From Fimbriiglobus ruber (lineage in GTDB: Bacteria; Planctomycetota; Planctomycetia; Gemmatales; Gemmataceae), in NCBI RefSeq assembly GCF_002197845.1, contig NZ_NIDE01000014.1, positions 62,001 through 126,000 on the forward strand: 64,000 nt of DNA. The letters are read 5' to 3'. The notes under the pieces are model-generated. The model did no database searches. It saw only the letters and a list, made by a program, of their open reading frames with translations, and was not told the DNA's origin. The translations under genes were made by a program, and so were the position numbers. Positions 1 through 9,055 of the stretch are shown in pieces (position 1 is the first letter of the stretch; every line of letters starts with the position of its first letter).

Positions 1-1222
1 CGGCCGTGTCTACCGCGGTTGCTTCGGACATCTTTGTCGCCGGATCGAACGGCACGAACGTCAGCCGTTTCGGCAGAGCGGCCGAACTGCTGCGTGCGGC
101 GGCCGAACGAATGGCTGCGTCGACGGGGTCCTGACCGCCGTCCGAGCACGCCAGAGCCGCCAGGCCCAAGACGTGTGCCTCGTCGAAGCCGGGGAGCGGA
201 CGAACGCTGCTCACCGTCAACTCATTTCGCGTCAGCGTGCCCGTCTTGTCCGCGCAGAGAACATCGATGGATGCCGCCTCGTCCACGGCGGAAAGGCGCG
301 TCGGCAAAACCCCCTGGCGGGCAAGAGAGCGGGCTCCGACCGCGGCCGCGAGGGTAAAGGTGGCCGGAAGTGCCACCGGGATTGAGGCCAGGACTGCCGT
401 CAGGATGAGGGAAATGATTTCGGCGAATGGCAGCGTGTGAACCCAGGCGTACGCCACCAAAGCGATGGTAAGGGTGCCGTTAAAGATCGCGAGATTCCGC
501 ACCACGCGCAACACGGCCTTCTGCTGGGAACTCACGACGTGGGCACTGAGAACGAGGTCCGCGGTACGCCCGAATTTCGTCCGCGTCCCGGTCGCTGTCA
601 CCTCTCCGACCGCTTCACCCCGCCGTACCAACGCCCCCGCATAAGTTTGGAAGTCGGTGCCGGCTTCGACGGGGACGGATTCTCCGGTCAGCATCGACTG
701 ATCGAGCAGAACCGATCCTTCCGTCAGGCGGACGTCGGCCGCAACAACGGCGCCGAGCGACAGTTTCACGACGTCGCCGGGAACCAGATCACTGGCGGGG
801 AGACTCGTCCACACGCCGCCGCGCCGGACGGTCGCACTCAGCGCCAGCCGCGATTTGAGGGCGGCCAGGGTAGCCCGAGCCCGCCCCTCATGAAAATAAC
901 CCAGCGCGGCGTTGAACACCAACAGGCCCGCGATGATTGCAGCCTCGACGTATTCACCCAGCGCCGCTTGAAGCACGATCGCGGCTTCGAGCATCCAGGG
1001 AACGGGTGCCCAGAATTTCTCCAAGGCCATACGAACCGGATTTTGAGTCGTGTCGGAAACCGCGTTGGGGCCGAACTGCTTTAGTCGGTGGTTGGCCTCC
1101 TCGCTCGTGAGACCTGTCACGGAATTCACGGACTTCGGGGCGGCCGCCTGGTCGGAGCCGTTGCCGGTCGATGGTGTCGACCGCGAGACTGGGCCGCCCG
1201 GTTTGTTCGCGAAGGTTGGCAT
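1..1222 (-). CDS. P-type H+-ATPase (P3A-like), C-terminal part outside window
   Basis: Reading the minus strand from the ATG at 1222 gives about 407 codons with no stop before the window edge. The protein has a short variable N-terminus, the N-terminal cation-ATPase region, the actuator motif LTGESVPVE, a paired membrane segment containing IPVALPATF, and the phosphorylation motif DKTGTLT near residue 335. The IPVALPATF plus DKTGTLT combination is typical of P3A proton pumps of the plasma membrane, which use ATP to export H+. The P and N domains end and the C-terminal membrane helices lie to the left of the window. Stress genes and an N-ATPase operon follow on the right, so a role in ion homeostasis under stress is a reasonable inference. 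Confidence 0.88.
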   Translation of the reverse strand, partial: MPTFANKPGGPVSRSTPSTGNGSDQAAAPKSVNSVTGLTSEEANHRLKQFGPNAVSDTTQNPVRMALEKFWAPVPWMLEAAIVLQAALGEYVEAAIIAGLLVFNAALGYFHEGRARATLAALKSRLALSATVRRGGVWTSLPASDLVPGDVVKLSLGAVVAADVRLTEGSVLLDQSMLTGESVPVEAGTDFQTYAGALVRRGEAVGEVTATGTRTKFGRTADLVLSAHVVSSQQKAVLRVVRNLAIFNGTLTIALVAYAWVHTLPFAEIISLILTAVLASIPVALPATFTLAAAVGARSLARQGVLPTRLSAVDEAASIDVLCADKTGTLTRNELTVSSVRPLPGFDEAHVLGLAALACSDGGQDPVDAAIRSAAARSSSAALPKRLTFVPFDPATKMSEATAVDTA

Positions 1223-1278
1223 CGTATCTGCTAATTCCAGGTGTGAGATTTTCCGCGCCTGTACTCGAGCATCACACG

Positions 1279-1734
1279 TCACCCGGCGGGGCACAGTGAG
1301 CCGGGGCATGACCTTTTTCCGAGGGGGGAGCGGTTGGTGGTGCAATTCGGCAACTCGAATTCCCCCACCAACCGCTCCAACAGGGCCTCTAACAGGCACA
1401 AGTCGACGGGCTTGAGTAGGTAGTGGACGATCCCGAGTTCGCGCCCGCGGGCTTGGTACGTCGCGGACGTGTGTCCGGTGATCACGACGACCGCCGTCTG
1501 CTCATGGTCGGGTAGCCCGCGGAAATGGGCGGCGAAGGTGAACCCGTCCATCGGGGCCATCGCGATGTCCAGGAGAATGGCGGCCGGGCGGCGGTCGTGA
1601 ACGGCGGCGAGGGCACAGCTGCCGCAGTAACAAGGTTCAGCGTCGTACCCCCAGATGGCGAGTAATTCGGCCATGCTATCGGCCGTGTCGGGCGAGTCGT
1701 CCACCACCAGGACGTAAGGCCGGGTCCGGTTCAT
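1279..1734 (-). CDS. Receiver-only response regulator
   Basis: This 151-residue protein is a single CheY-like receiver domain with no output domain. The acidic pair VVDD lies at residues 10-13, the phospho-acceptor aspartate is in LLDIAMAPMDG near residue 55, the switch Thr is in VVITGHT, and the Lys is in LLKPVD. The last 30 residues are low-complexity. It lies head to tail with the P-type ATPase gene, with a 56 bp gap, and may be transcribed with it. A single-domain receiver probably acts by protein-protein contact or in a phosphorelay; its partner kinase cannot be identified. A second receiver-only protein lies at 7606-7998. Confidence 0.85.
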   Translation of the reverse strand: MNRTRPYVLVVDDSPDTADSMAELLAIWGYDAEPCYCGSCALAAVHDRRPAAILLDIAMAPMDGFTFAAHFRGLPDHEQTAVVVITGHTSATYQARGRELGIVHYLLKPVDLCLLEALLERLVGEFELPNCTTNRSPLGKRSCPGSLCPAG

Positions 1735-2518
1735 GAAATCCTCCAGCGATCCCTACGGACCAACTCGGTGCCTGTCCTGGCCTGCCACGGATGTCAACCT
1801 GTGTAACATCAAGTATGCGAAGCGGACGGGGACGGGCGGACAGGTAAGCCGTCGCAACGGGTTCGGGAAGATCGGAGAGGGTGTGTCGGGGAAAACCCGA
1901 CATCTGACAGGATTTGCGACTTCGATTTCGAGACTTCTCGTCCGACGCGACAAGAGAACGGCAACCCAGTCCCCAGAGTCGGGCAGGAACCGTGTCAATT
2001 GTCAACATCTCGGGAGAAGACATCTCTGGCAGGTACAGCCCGGAACCAGTTTTTACCAAACGAACCCATTCCCGCCGGGTTCATCACCCGATCCAGGTTC
2101 CCGCGCGGCGTCGGGGCCGGTTTTTACCAAACGAACCCATTCCTGCGCCGCCTGGCAGTGGCCTGAGCCGGGTCGCCCGCGGTGCCCCGGGACCAGTTTT
2201 TACCAAACGAACCCATTTCTGCTGGGGCGGGCGACAGGGACCTCCCACCGGGTCGGGCCGGTGTGGGCGCGCCGCAACCCTCCGGCTTCCCATCCGGTCT
2301 GTAACCCACTCGACTCGTGAGTACACGCAACAGGATAACCGCCTCTCGGCGGCGAACCGCGCGATTCCGGCAGCGGTGCACCACAGGTCACGATCCGTAC
2401 CGGCTAATCGCACACTATCCGGCGAGATGTTGGTGATCGATAGGGTGGAACCCAAGCCCCGACCACTGCCCGTTGCCATTTTCGTATCGATCGAGAAGTG
2501 TCTCAATTTCCCGAGGCG
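1735..2518. other. Intergenic region with short dispersed repeats
   Basis: I see no convincing gene in this 780 bp stretch. It holds a divergent copy of the intergenic element found again near 6.2 and 8.4 kb (around 1848-1903), including a hairpin with a 7-bp stem (1884-1890 with 1896-1902) and a GAAAA loop. It also holds three copies of a short direct repeat at 2048-2218. The small ORFs crossing it are built from these repeats. Confidence 0.6.
2048..2218. repeat. Three copies of a 21-22 bp dispersed repeat
   Basis: The unit begins with a T5 run followed by ACCAAACGAACCCATT and occurs at about 2050-2071, 2121-2142 and 2197-2217, in the same orientation. The start-to-start distances are 71 and 76 bp and the intervening DNA is unrelated. 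In translation it reads FTKRTH or YQTNPF. From memory, strings of this kind occur as dispersed repeats in Gemmata-type genomes; the function is unknown. Confidence 0.75.
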
Positions 2519-3169
2519 TTAGCCGTCCTGGAGCCAACCTTGCTGGACGGCATACCGGACGAGGTCGGACCGACTCTGGAGGCCGAGTTTCTCCATCGCC
2601 CGCGCCCGATACGTCTCAACCGTCTTGACACTTAATTCGAGGCGGGCGGCGATCTCCTTGTTGCTGTACCCGGCGGCGGTCCGCCGGGCCACCTCCGTCT
2701 CCCGCTCACTCAGATCCCCGCTCGGCGGGCCGGCGTTCGCGGCCTTCCGGACGAATCCGCCGACCACTTTCGCGGCCATGCTCGGGTCCAGGTAGACGCC
2801 GCCCGCGGCCACCGCCCGGATGGCGTGGATCAATTCCTCGGGCGCCGCCCGCTTGAGGACGTACCCGGCCGCCCCGGCCGCCAGGAGTTGGCGAATGTAC
2901 CCCTTGTCCTCGTGGACGGTCAGGGCCAGGACCCGCACCGCCGGGCATTCTAGCTGCAACCGCGCGGTCGCTTGCGCCCCGGTCAGACCGGGCATCGACA
3001 CGTCCATCACCACCACGTCCGGCCGCAGCACCGCGATCCGCTCGCACGCGATCAGCCCGTCGGCCGCTTCGCCGACGACCGTCAACCCGGTCTGGGCGTT
3101 GATTAATGCCTTCAGCCCCTCACGAACGACCGCGTGATCGTCGACCAGAAAGACGCGCAGGTCTGTCAT
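2519..3169 (-). CDS. NarL/FixJ-family response regulator
   Basis: The protein has 216 residues starting at MTDLRVFLVDDH. It has an N-terminal receiver domain (about 1-120: acidic pair VDD near residue 10, phospho-acceptor Asp in VVMDVSMPG, Lys in YVLKRA) and a C-terminal LuxR-type HTH (about 150-212, with LSERETEVARR and the recognition region KTVETYRARAMEKL). Its ATG at 3169 overlaps the TGA of the upstream kinase gene (ATGA), implying translational coupling. A longer reading is possible upstream, but it runs into the kinase gene in another frame. It is almost certainly the cognate transcription regulator of that kinase. Confidence 0.92.
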   Translation of the reverse strand: MTDLRVFLVDDHAVVREGLKALINAQTGLTVVGEAADGLIACERIAVLRPDVVVMDVSMPGLTGAQATARLQLECPAVRVLALTVHEDKGYIRQLLAAGAAGYVLKRAAPEELIHAIRAVAAGGVYLDPSMAAKVVGGFVRKAANAGPPSGDLSERETEVARRTAAGYSNKEIAARLELSVKTVETYRARAMEKLGLQSRSDLVRYAVQQGWLQDG

Positions 3170-5118
3170 TGCGGCCTCCGCCGGTCGCTCGCCTGGAGTG
3201 GAATTCGGGCGATCACCGTGGTGCCGGGGCGGGAACCCGATTCGACCGTCAGAGTCCCGCCGACCAATGCCACCCGCTCCCGCATGCCGAGGATACCCAG
3301 CCGGTGCTCGGCGACCGAATCGGCGTCGAATCCCCGGCCGTCGTCCTCGACCACGGCCGAGATCTGGCCCGGCGACCGCTGGAGCACCACGCTGACTCGC
3401 CGGGCGGCGGCGTGCTTGAGAATGTTCGTGAGTGCTTCCTGGATGACCCGGTACAGAGCCGTCTCGACCGGCGGCGGCAACCTCTCGTCGTCCGGGCCGG
3501 GGCCGTGAAAATCGACCTCGATCCCGGACCGCTCCGACCACCCCTCGGCGTAGTTCGCCAGCGCGGCCTGGAGGCCGAAATCGTCGAGCGCGGTGGGCCG
3601 GAGTTCGAGGGCCAGGTGGTGAACCTCCCGGCCGATGGTATCAGTCATGGACTGCAGGCGCTGGAGCCGGTCCCGCTCGGGCGACGGGTCCGGGGTCGCG
3701 TCCTTGACGACCTTCAGCCCGAGCCCGAGCGCGGTCAGGTGCTGGCCCATTTGGTCGTGCAGTTCGCGGGCGATCCGCCGCCGCTCGTCTTCCTGGACGG
3801 TCGTCAGTTGCTGCTGGAGGGCCCGCTGCTCCGACTCCGCGACTTCCCGGCGCGCGATCTCCTCCTTCAGCGTCGCGTTCGACTGGGCCAGTTCGGCCGT
3901 TCGTTCCATGACCCGGAGTTCCAACCCCGCGTGCGCCGCCCGGAGGGCGTCCTCGGCCAGCTTACGATCGGTCACGTCCCGGATGTTGCACTGGATGACC
4001 CGGGTGTCGCCGACGTTGTAGACGTTGCTGACAAACTCGACCTCGATGCTCCGGTCGTCGTGCGTCCGGAGCGGCAGGTCGTCGTACCGGATGTATCCCT
4101 TCTCCTGGAGCGTCCGGAACGCCCCCTTGTTGGATTCGATGTCGCGGAACAGGCCGATCTCCCAGAGTTCTTTCCCAACCAGATCGGTCCGGGAGGCTCC
4201 GAGGAGGTCGGTGAGAAACGGGTTCGCGTCGAAGATGCGGCGGGTGTCCGGGGCGACGAGCAGGATGCCGTCCTGGGCCGTCTCGAAGAGGCGGCGGTAA
4301 CGGGTCTCGGAGAGTGTCAAGGCCTCGGCCGCCCGGCGCCGCTCGGTCGCGTCCTCGATCGCCAGCAGAATGAGGGCGGGTCGCCGGCCGGCTGCGGGGA
4401 GGCACCGGGCGTTCAAGACCATCGACCGGAAGCCGAGGCCCTCGAACTCGTACTCCACCGCGAAGTCGTCGAAGTGGCTGTCGCGCGGGAGGATTTGCTC
4501 GAGCAACTCGCGTAACCGCGGGATGTCCCACTGGCGGTTCCCGAGTTCAAAGAAGAACTCGCCCTCGGTCTCCGACGGGGTCACGCGGAACGTTCGGTAA
4601 AACGACCGGTTGGCGGTCCTCACTCGCAGCCCCGCGTCGAGAACCACGAGGGGCTCGCGGACCGTCTGGACGATTCCCTCGGCGAACGCCCGCGCGTCTT
4701 CCACCCCTTGCACGAGCCGCTGGCGTTCGCTGACATCGCAGAAGATCACGACCGCCCCGACGACGGAGCCCGCGGCGTCCCGGACCGGGGCGGCCCCGTG
4801 GTCGATGCGCAACTCGGTCCCGTTCCGGGCGATCAGGACGGTGTGATCAGACAGGGCGATGGCCGTTCCGGCGACGAGGACATCGGCCACGGGGTCAGTG
4901 ACCGAAAGGCGGGTGGTCTCGTTTTCGATCCGGAAGACGACTGCGAGGGGTTGGCCCCTGGTCTCGCCCTGCGACCACCCGGTCATGAACTCGGCCACCG
5001 AGTTCATGAAACGGACCCGCCCGAGGGCGTCGGTGACGATGGTCGCGGCACCGATGCCAGCCAGCGCGGCCTGGATCCATTCTCCAGGCGGGTGCAGTAA
5101 TTCCTGGTCTAAGGACAT
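3166..5118 (-). CDS. Multi-PAS sensor histidine kinase (HisKA_3 type)
   Basis: This protein of about 650 residues contains three PAS/PAC modules in tandem, then a coiled coil (around 395-440). A HisKA_3 dimerisation/phosphoacceptor region follows with the motif ARELHDQMG (the His near residue 454), then a HATPase_c domain with N, G1 (VVEDDGRGFD) and G2 (LGILGMRERV) boxes. It has no membrane segment, so it is probably a cytosolic sensor of redox, gas or another small ligand through the PAS domains. I chose the ATG at 5118 (MSLDQE); an ATG at 5145 and a TTG at 5220 are alternatives. It overlaps the NarL-type regulator by 4 bp, which makes a two-component pair. Confidence 0.9.
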   Translation of the reverse strand: MSLDQELLHPPGEWIQAALAGIGAATIVTDALGRVRFMNSVAEFMTGWSQGETRGQPLAVVFRIENETTRLSVTDPVADVLVAGTAIALSDHTVLIARNGTELRIDHGAAPVRDAAGSVVGAVVIFCDVSERQRLVQGVEDARAFAEGIVQTVREPLVVLDAGLRVRTANRSFYRTFRVTPSETEGEFFFELGNRQWDIPRLRELLEQILPRDSHFDDFAVEYEFEGLGFRSMVLNARCLPAAGRRPALILLAIEDATERRRAAEALTLSETRYRRLFETAQDGILLVAPDTRRIFDANPFLTDLLGASRTDLVGKELWEIGLFRDIESNKGAFRTLQEKGYIRYDDLPLRTHDDRSIEVEFVSNVYNVGDTRVIQCNIRDVTDRKLAEDALRAAHAGLELRVMERTAELAQSNATLKEEIARREVAESEQRALQQQLTTVQEDERRRIARELHDQMGQHLTALGLGLKVVKDATPDPSPERDRLQRLQSMTDTIGREVHHLALELRPTALDDFGLQAALANYAEGWSERSGIEVDFHGPGPDDERLPPPVETALYRVIQEALTNILKHAAARRVSVVLQRSPGQISAVVEDDGRGFDADSVAEHRLGILGMRERVALVGGTLTVESGSRPGTTVIARIPLQASDRRRPQ

Positions 5119-5439
5119 GGGGTCGTGTTTCCCGCCGTCACGCATCAAGGTCGAACCGGCGGCCACGAGGATTTCCTCGTGCCCGACGAAACGAATGGAG
5201 ACGCGCGAGCAGCCCGACAAGGTCTATTGTATTCGGGTGACGTCCCGCACGCTCCGAGCGGGCGGGACATCATTCCGCGCTTCGGGGGTGAAGAACGTTG
5301 ATTCCATGGCCAGAGCCGCCCTTCATGTCGAGGGCAGAAGGCGGCCGGCACTCGTGCGATTGTTGGTTTGTCCGGCGCCGAGCTGGTGGCAAGCCGTCGA
5401 TCACCCTCGACGCCCCGTTATCCCGGTGGCGTCTGCGAC

Positions 5440-6132
5440 TCAAGAGGTCGGGCCGATTGCCTCCGACTTGTCGCCGAATGCTCGCGTGATGGCCTTTTGC
5501 TGCCTGTCGCGGCTCGCGGCAGCAGGGGCGGGAGGAGCGGGCCCAGTGTCGGAGATCGCATTCACGGCATCCCGGGTGGCCTCGTGACCCGTGACGCGGT
5601 CGATCCGGATCCGGTAGTAGACAGAAGCGAACGGCTCGGCCGGGTCGCGGTGGGCGCGGGCTTTCCAGGCGGCGAGGGCCGGCTCACCCCAGAAAGGATT
5701 TGTGCTCAGGATTTGCCACGCCCGCTCCCGCTCCTCGTCGCGTGTCCCGTCCCCGAATCGGCTCTCGCCGTGGTCGACGGACAAGGCGGGCATGACTTCG
5801 GCTGTCTGCCGCGGGCGTTCCGGAGCCCGGAGCATCGCGTCGTCGCTCCCCGGACCCTCGGGCAACTCTTCGTACCGGCCGAACGCAATGATGCTGACCC
5901 ACCTGTCGTAAGCCGTGACCAGGTCCACCTCGACGCAAACGAGTGGATTGGCCCGCATCCACTCGACCTTCTGACCGGGGGTGGTGTAGCCGTAGAGGTA
6001 CCCGGAGGCTTCGTCGTAGACGAGGTAGACGGGGACGATGTACGGCTGGTTCTCACGCGCACAGGCCAGTCGGGCCAGCCGCGTTCCGGAAAGCACTTGT
6101 AAGCATTCCTGCCTGCTGATTTCGCGGATCAT
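5440..6132 (-). CDS. Pyridoxamine 5'-phosphate oxidase-like flavin-binding protein
   Basis: The first 150 of 230 residues fit the split-barrel of flavin/pyridoxamine-phosphate-oxidase-like proteins, with LARLACARENQPYIVPV at the start and YGYTTPGQKVEWMRANP in the middle. Proteins of this kind bind FMN or F420 and are often reductases or nitroimidazole-resistance-like proteins; the substrate cannot be read from sequence. The C-terminal 60 residues are Ala-rich and low-complexity. The 218 bp between it and the kinase gene hold only a GC-rich inverted repeat near 5240. Confidence 0.75.
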   Translation of the reverse strand: MIREISRQECLQVLSGTRLARLACARENQPYIVPVYLVYDEASGYLYGYTTPGQKVEWMRANPLVCVEVDLVTAYDRWVSIIAFGRYEELPEGPGSDDAMLRAPERPRQTAEVMPALSVDHGESRFGDGTRDEERERAWQILSTNPFWGEPALAAWKARAHRDPAEPFASVYYRIRIDRVTGHEATRDAVNAISDTGPAPPAPAAASRDRQQKAITRAFGDKSEAIGPTS

Positions 6133-6593
6133 CGCCCGTCTCCTATGACCCGCTCTCCGCGAACGAGAGGGACGTCCCGCCTCATATTCGGATCGTGGAT
6201 TTAGACTATTGTCTCAATCGCCAGGCAATCGTCGGACGGGGGAAAAGTCGAAAGCGACTCGGGAAATCGGCCGGACTGTGTCAGGGAAACCCCGGCCCCG
6301 TGTAGTCGCGGGTCGCAACGTGGCCGGACGCCCGGAAGGATGAGAAATGGACTTTGGATGTTGCCGCGAAGATGGGGTGACTCGTTTTGCGAAAGTTGCC
6401 GCTCCGGAGTTCCCGGGCGGTTTCGCATTTTCGGCCCGATGTAGCATCAAATAAAGTAAAAAAGGGAAAGTCCTAACTTTCCTTGGCATTTCGCACGGCT
6501 TCGGCTCTCGTCTTGCTAGATATTTTTTATGCGGCCGAAATACTACATAGCGAGGCCAGGTCATTGCGGCCGGACTGGATAAGGAGTTCCGCA
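6133..6593. other. Divergent intergenic region with repeat element
   Basis: This 460 bp lies between the divergently transcribed flavin-protein gene and the desaturase gene. It contains one copy of the roughly 140 bp intergenic repeat (6191-6330) and, closer to the desaturase, an AT-richer stretch around 6450-6545 that probably carries its promoter. No gene is supported. Confidence 0.6.
6191..6330. repeat. Intergenic repeat element, copy 2
   Basis: It shares a 42-nt identical run (6229-6270) with the copy at 8367-8408 and looks similar over roughly 140 bp. It contains a small hairpin (AGTCG-AAAG-CGACT) and a GGGAAACCC-type hairpin. A more divergent copy lies near 1848-1903. All three lie upstream of a minus-strand gene with products of the stress/regulatory type. 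It could be a structured RNA, a regulatory site or a non-autonomous repeat; I cannot assign it to a known riboswitch class. Confidence 0.7.
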
Positions 6594-7553
6594 ATGAACG
6601 AAACAATCGTGCTGCCCGTTACCGATCCCATAGTTGAGTTGTCATCGCGTAAGGGGGTAGTCTACGGGCGACTCTCTCTCGGCGGCCGTATCGCGACCTT
6701 ATTGGGCGTCACGATCCCGCTCGGAGGTTTAGCGGCGGCAGTGATTATTGAGTGGGGGCATGGCTTTCATTGGGTCGATCTCGGGCTCTTCATTGGCATG
6801 TATATCTTGACGACATTAGGAATCACCGTTGGATTCCACCGCCTGTTCGTCCATCGGTCGTTCGAGACATATCTGCCGGTTAAGGTGGGTCTGATTGCCC
6901 TCGGGTCGATGGCCCTCCAAGGGGCGATGATTCATTGGGTCGGACTGCATCGCTGGCACCATCAGCACAGCGACAACCCGGAAGATGTCCACTCCCCTCA
7001 CCATCAAGGGCGAGGGCTAATCGGACTCCTTCGCGGATTTTGGCACGCCCACATCGGGTGGGCATTTTATGCCGACCCGCCCGGTATCGACCGCTACGTA
7101 CAAGATCTGGCAAAGAGTCCGACATTGCGGGTAGCGAGCGGCCTTTTCCCCGTGTGGGTGATCCTCGGGCTTGTCATCCCGGCGGTTCTCGGAGGGGCGA
7201 TTTCGGGCACGTGGACGGGCTTATGGACCGGAATGATTTGGGGCGGATTAGTCCGCGTCTTGCTGGTCCACCACGTCACATGGAGCGTCAACTCCGTGTG
7301 TCATTTATGGGGTCAGCAACCGTATCGGAGTGCCGACGAGAGCCGGGACAACATCGTGTTCGGGATACTGGCGATGGGCGAAGGCTGGCATAACACCCAC
7401 CACGCTTTCCCGACCTCAGCCCGGCACGGACTGCGGTGGTGGCAACTTGACATGAGTTATTGGGCCATCCGGCTATTAGCTCTGGTCGGTCTCGCTTGGA
7501 ACTTAAAAGTTCCCACAAAGCTAGCCAGCGAAAAGGAGCGGCGAACGTCCTGA
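6594..7553 (+). CDS. Acyl-CoA/fatty-acid delta-9-type desaturase
   Basis: This 319-residue membrane protein has the three histidine boxes of the membrane di-iron desaturases: HRLFVH (about residue 83), HRWHHQHSD (about 119) and GEGWHNTHH (about 262). Four or more hydrophobic segments lie between them. It should introduce a double bond into acyl chains at the membrane and so adjust fluidity. The ATG at 6594 is preceded by AAGGAG at 6581. The upstream region contains the intergenic repeat and an AT-rich promoter-like stretch. Confidence 0.9.
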   Translation: MNETIVLPVTDPIVELSSRKGVVYGRLSLGGRIATLLGVTIPLGGLAAAVIIEWGHGFHWVDLGLFIGMYILTTLGITVGFHRLFVHRSFETYLPVKVGLIALGSMALQGAMIHWVGLHRWHHQHSDNPEDVHSPHHQGRGLIGLLRGFWHAHIGWAFYADPPGIDRYVQDLAKSPTLRVASGLFPVWVILGLVIPAVLGGAISGTWTGLWTGMIWGGLVRVLLVHHVTWSVNSVCHLWGQQPYRSADESRDNIVFGILAMGEGWHNTHHAFPTSARHGLRWWQLDMSYWAIRLLALVGLAWNLKVPTKLASEKERRTS

Positions 7554-7605
7554 CACGGGCAGCGGAAAGTTAGTGGTGCGAAGATGGGGTAACATCTTCA
7601 CTCCT

Positions 7606-7998
7606 TCAACACTTCGAGACCACCCTCTCGAAGCGTTCGAGCATGCGGCGGAGAATTTCCGGATCGGCTGGTTTGACCAAGTGCAAGTGAATGCCCACCT
7701 CTTTCGATCGCTGGTGATCTGCCTCGCGGTCCGCCCCCGTGATCGCGACCAAGAGAGGCGGTTTGGCCCGGTTTCGTAGCCGTCGGGCCAACTCCCAGCC
7801 GTTCATCCCCGGCATGTGCAGATCGAGAAAGACCACGTCCGGGGACACTTCCTCGACCACAGACAACGCTTCCTCGCCGCATGACGCAGTCCGGCAAGGG
7901 TATCGCCAAGAGGAAACGAGTGTCGCGAGTGTCGCGACGGTGTCAGCGTGGTCGTCAACGACGAGGACGGACAGTGGGGCTGTGGGATTCTTAGTCAT
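7606..7998 (-). CDS. Receiver-only response regulator
   Basis: This CheY-like single domain has 130 residues from MTKNPTAPLS. The acidic pair is in VLVVDDH, the phospho-acceptor Asp in VVFLDLHMPGMNG, the Thr in VAITGAD and the Lys in HLVKPAD. No output domain is present. It is convergent with the desaturase gene (53 bp apart). Its layout matches the receiver at 1279-1734, so the two may be paralogues feeding the same phosphorelay. An in-frame start further upstream (8067) would add a low-complexity extension and is less likely. Confidence 0.83.
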   Translation of the reverse strand: MTKNPTAPLSVLVVDDHADTVATLATLVSSWRYPCRTASCGEEALSVVEEVSPDVVFLDLHMPGMNGWELARRLRNRAKPPLLVAITGADREADHQRSKEVGIHLHLVKPADPEILRRMLERFERVVSKC

Positions 7999-8705
7999 GG
8001 TACGGCCCAAAGTGTGATTGCTGTGACTCCGGCCGCGGCTGGGACAATTCTCGACCCGACCCGTCACCCGACGATTCCGGTTGCGACGAAATCACCCTGC
8101 TCCTTCCGCTATCGCGACTGGCGGAGCTTCAGGTACTCGCCGCCCGACGCGACACCACGACGAGTGGGCTGATCCGGCGTGTCGCTTGCTGTTCTCGACT
8201 CGTGTCGTCTCCGACCCAGATGCCCGTAACGTCCTCCTGACACCTCGTGGTAAGCCCTGCAGACGGGGACGACGTAAGGTAGGCCCGCAATAGGGAAGTG
8301 ACGCGAAGAACCTTCCGCACACGGACCGAATCGTAGATTCGGGCTATTGTCTCAGTCGTCCGGCATTCGTCGGACGGGGGAAAAGTCGAAAGCGACTCGG
8401 GAAATCGGTCGTTCGGTGTCAGGGAAACCCCGACCGCGTGTAGTCGCGGATCGCTATGTGGTCCGACGCCCGGATCAGCACCGGCGCCTAACTGGGGTGG
8501 TCGGACTGACTTTACGCCTGGCCCGCCTCAATCCAATCGCCTGGCGGTGGCCCCGCTCGTCACTTTCGCGTTCTCCCGACATCAACTCTGCGACTTTTCC
8601 CGACCCGCGCCTCCCCGATCGGCTGTCAGCACTCTCTCGACGGTCCGGGATACTGACAGAGCCGGAGTGCAAAGCCGGACGTTTCAGGAAACCGAGGAAA
8701 TAGCC
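7999..8705. other. Intergenic region with repeat element
   Basis: This 700 bp gap lies between the divergent receiver gene and the small CHEGKQHCH protein gene. It contains intergenic repeat copy 3 (8330-8475). Short ORFs exist on both strands but none shows a recognisable domain or a good start. The part just upstream of 8706 probably contains the promoter and GAGG-type ribosome binding site of the next gene. Confidence 0.55.
8330..8475. repeat. Intergenic repeat element, copy 3
   Basis: It is similar to the copy at 6191-6330 over roughly 140 bp, with a 42-nt identical run at 8367-8408. The same two small hairpins are retained, and differences fall mostly between them. It lies about 230 bp upstream of the small stress-protein gene at 8706 and about 330 bp upstream of the divergent receiver gene. 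Confidence 0.7.
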
Positions 8706-8969
8706 ATGACGAAAACCCCCGAAAACACCCACGACGGCAAAGTCGTGAGCGTGGCCGGCGACAAACTGACGACCACGTGCCATGAAGGCAAACAACACTG
8801 TCACACGATGGCCAAGGACGCCAAGGTGACGTGCGACGGTAAGACCAGCAAAGCCGCGGACCTCAAGGCCGGGACGCCGGTCCGGGTGACCACGCAAAAG
8901 GACGACAAAAACGTGGCGACGGCCGTCGACTCCGGCAAACACGTCGTGGCGGCGGGCACCAAAGCGTAA
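8706..8969 (+). CDS. Small Lys/Thr-rich beta-barrel-like protein
   Basis: This 87-residue protein has the pattern GKVVSVAGDKLTTT ... DLKAGTPVRVTT. It resembles the short beta-barrel repeats of DUF5666-like proteins. A C-H-E-G-K-Q-H-C-H stretch near residue 30 could bind a metal. There is no signal peptide. It sits at the head of a run of small stress-type genes on the plus strand. The function is unknown; the family link is by pattern only. Confidence 0.65.
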   Translation: MTKTPENTHDGKVVSVAGDKLTTTCHEGKQHCHTMAKDAKVTCDGKTSKAADLKAGTPVRVTTQKDDKNVATAVDSGKHVVAAGTKA

Positions 8970-9055
8970 CGAACCCGGGCGCCGGGCCGTGGACCGACCG
9001 ACAGTCGGCCCACCGGTCCCGGGAGTATTCAAGATATTTCCGAAGGTAGCACCAG

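Noticed and set aside
2048-2218. Three regularly spaced repeats as a CRISPR array
   Set aside because: Only three copies, spacings of 71 and 76 bp, repeat of about 21 bp and no cas genes; it fits a dispersed repeat family.
3106-4515. 469-codon plus-strand ORF
   Set aside because: It is the reverse of the histidine kinase gene, has Arg/Pro-rich composition and no domain; the kinase motifs on the other strand are clear.
6191-6330. c-di-GMP or other named riboswitch
   Set aside because: The GAAA-capped hairpins are suggestive but the conserved cores of known classes are not present, so no class is named.
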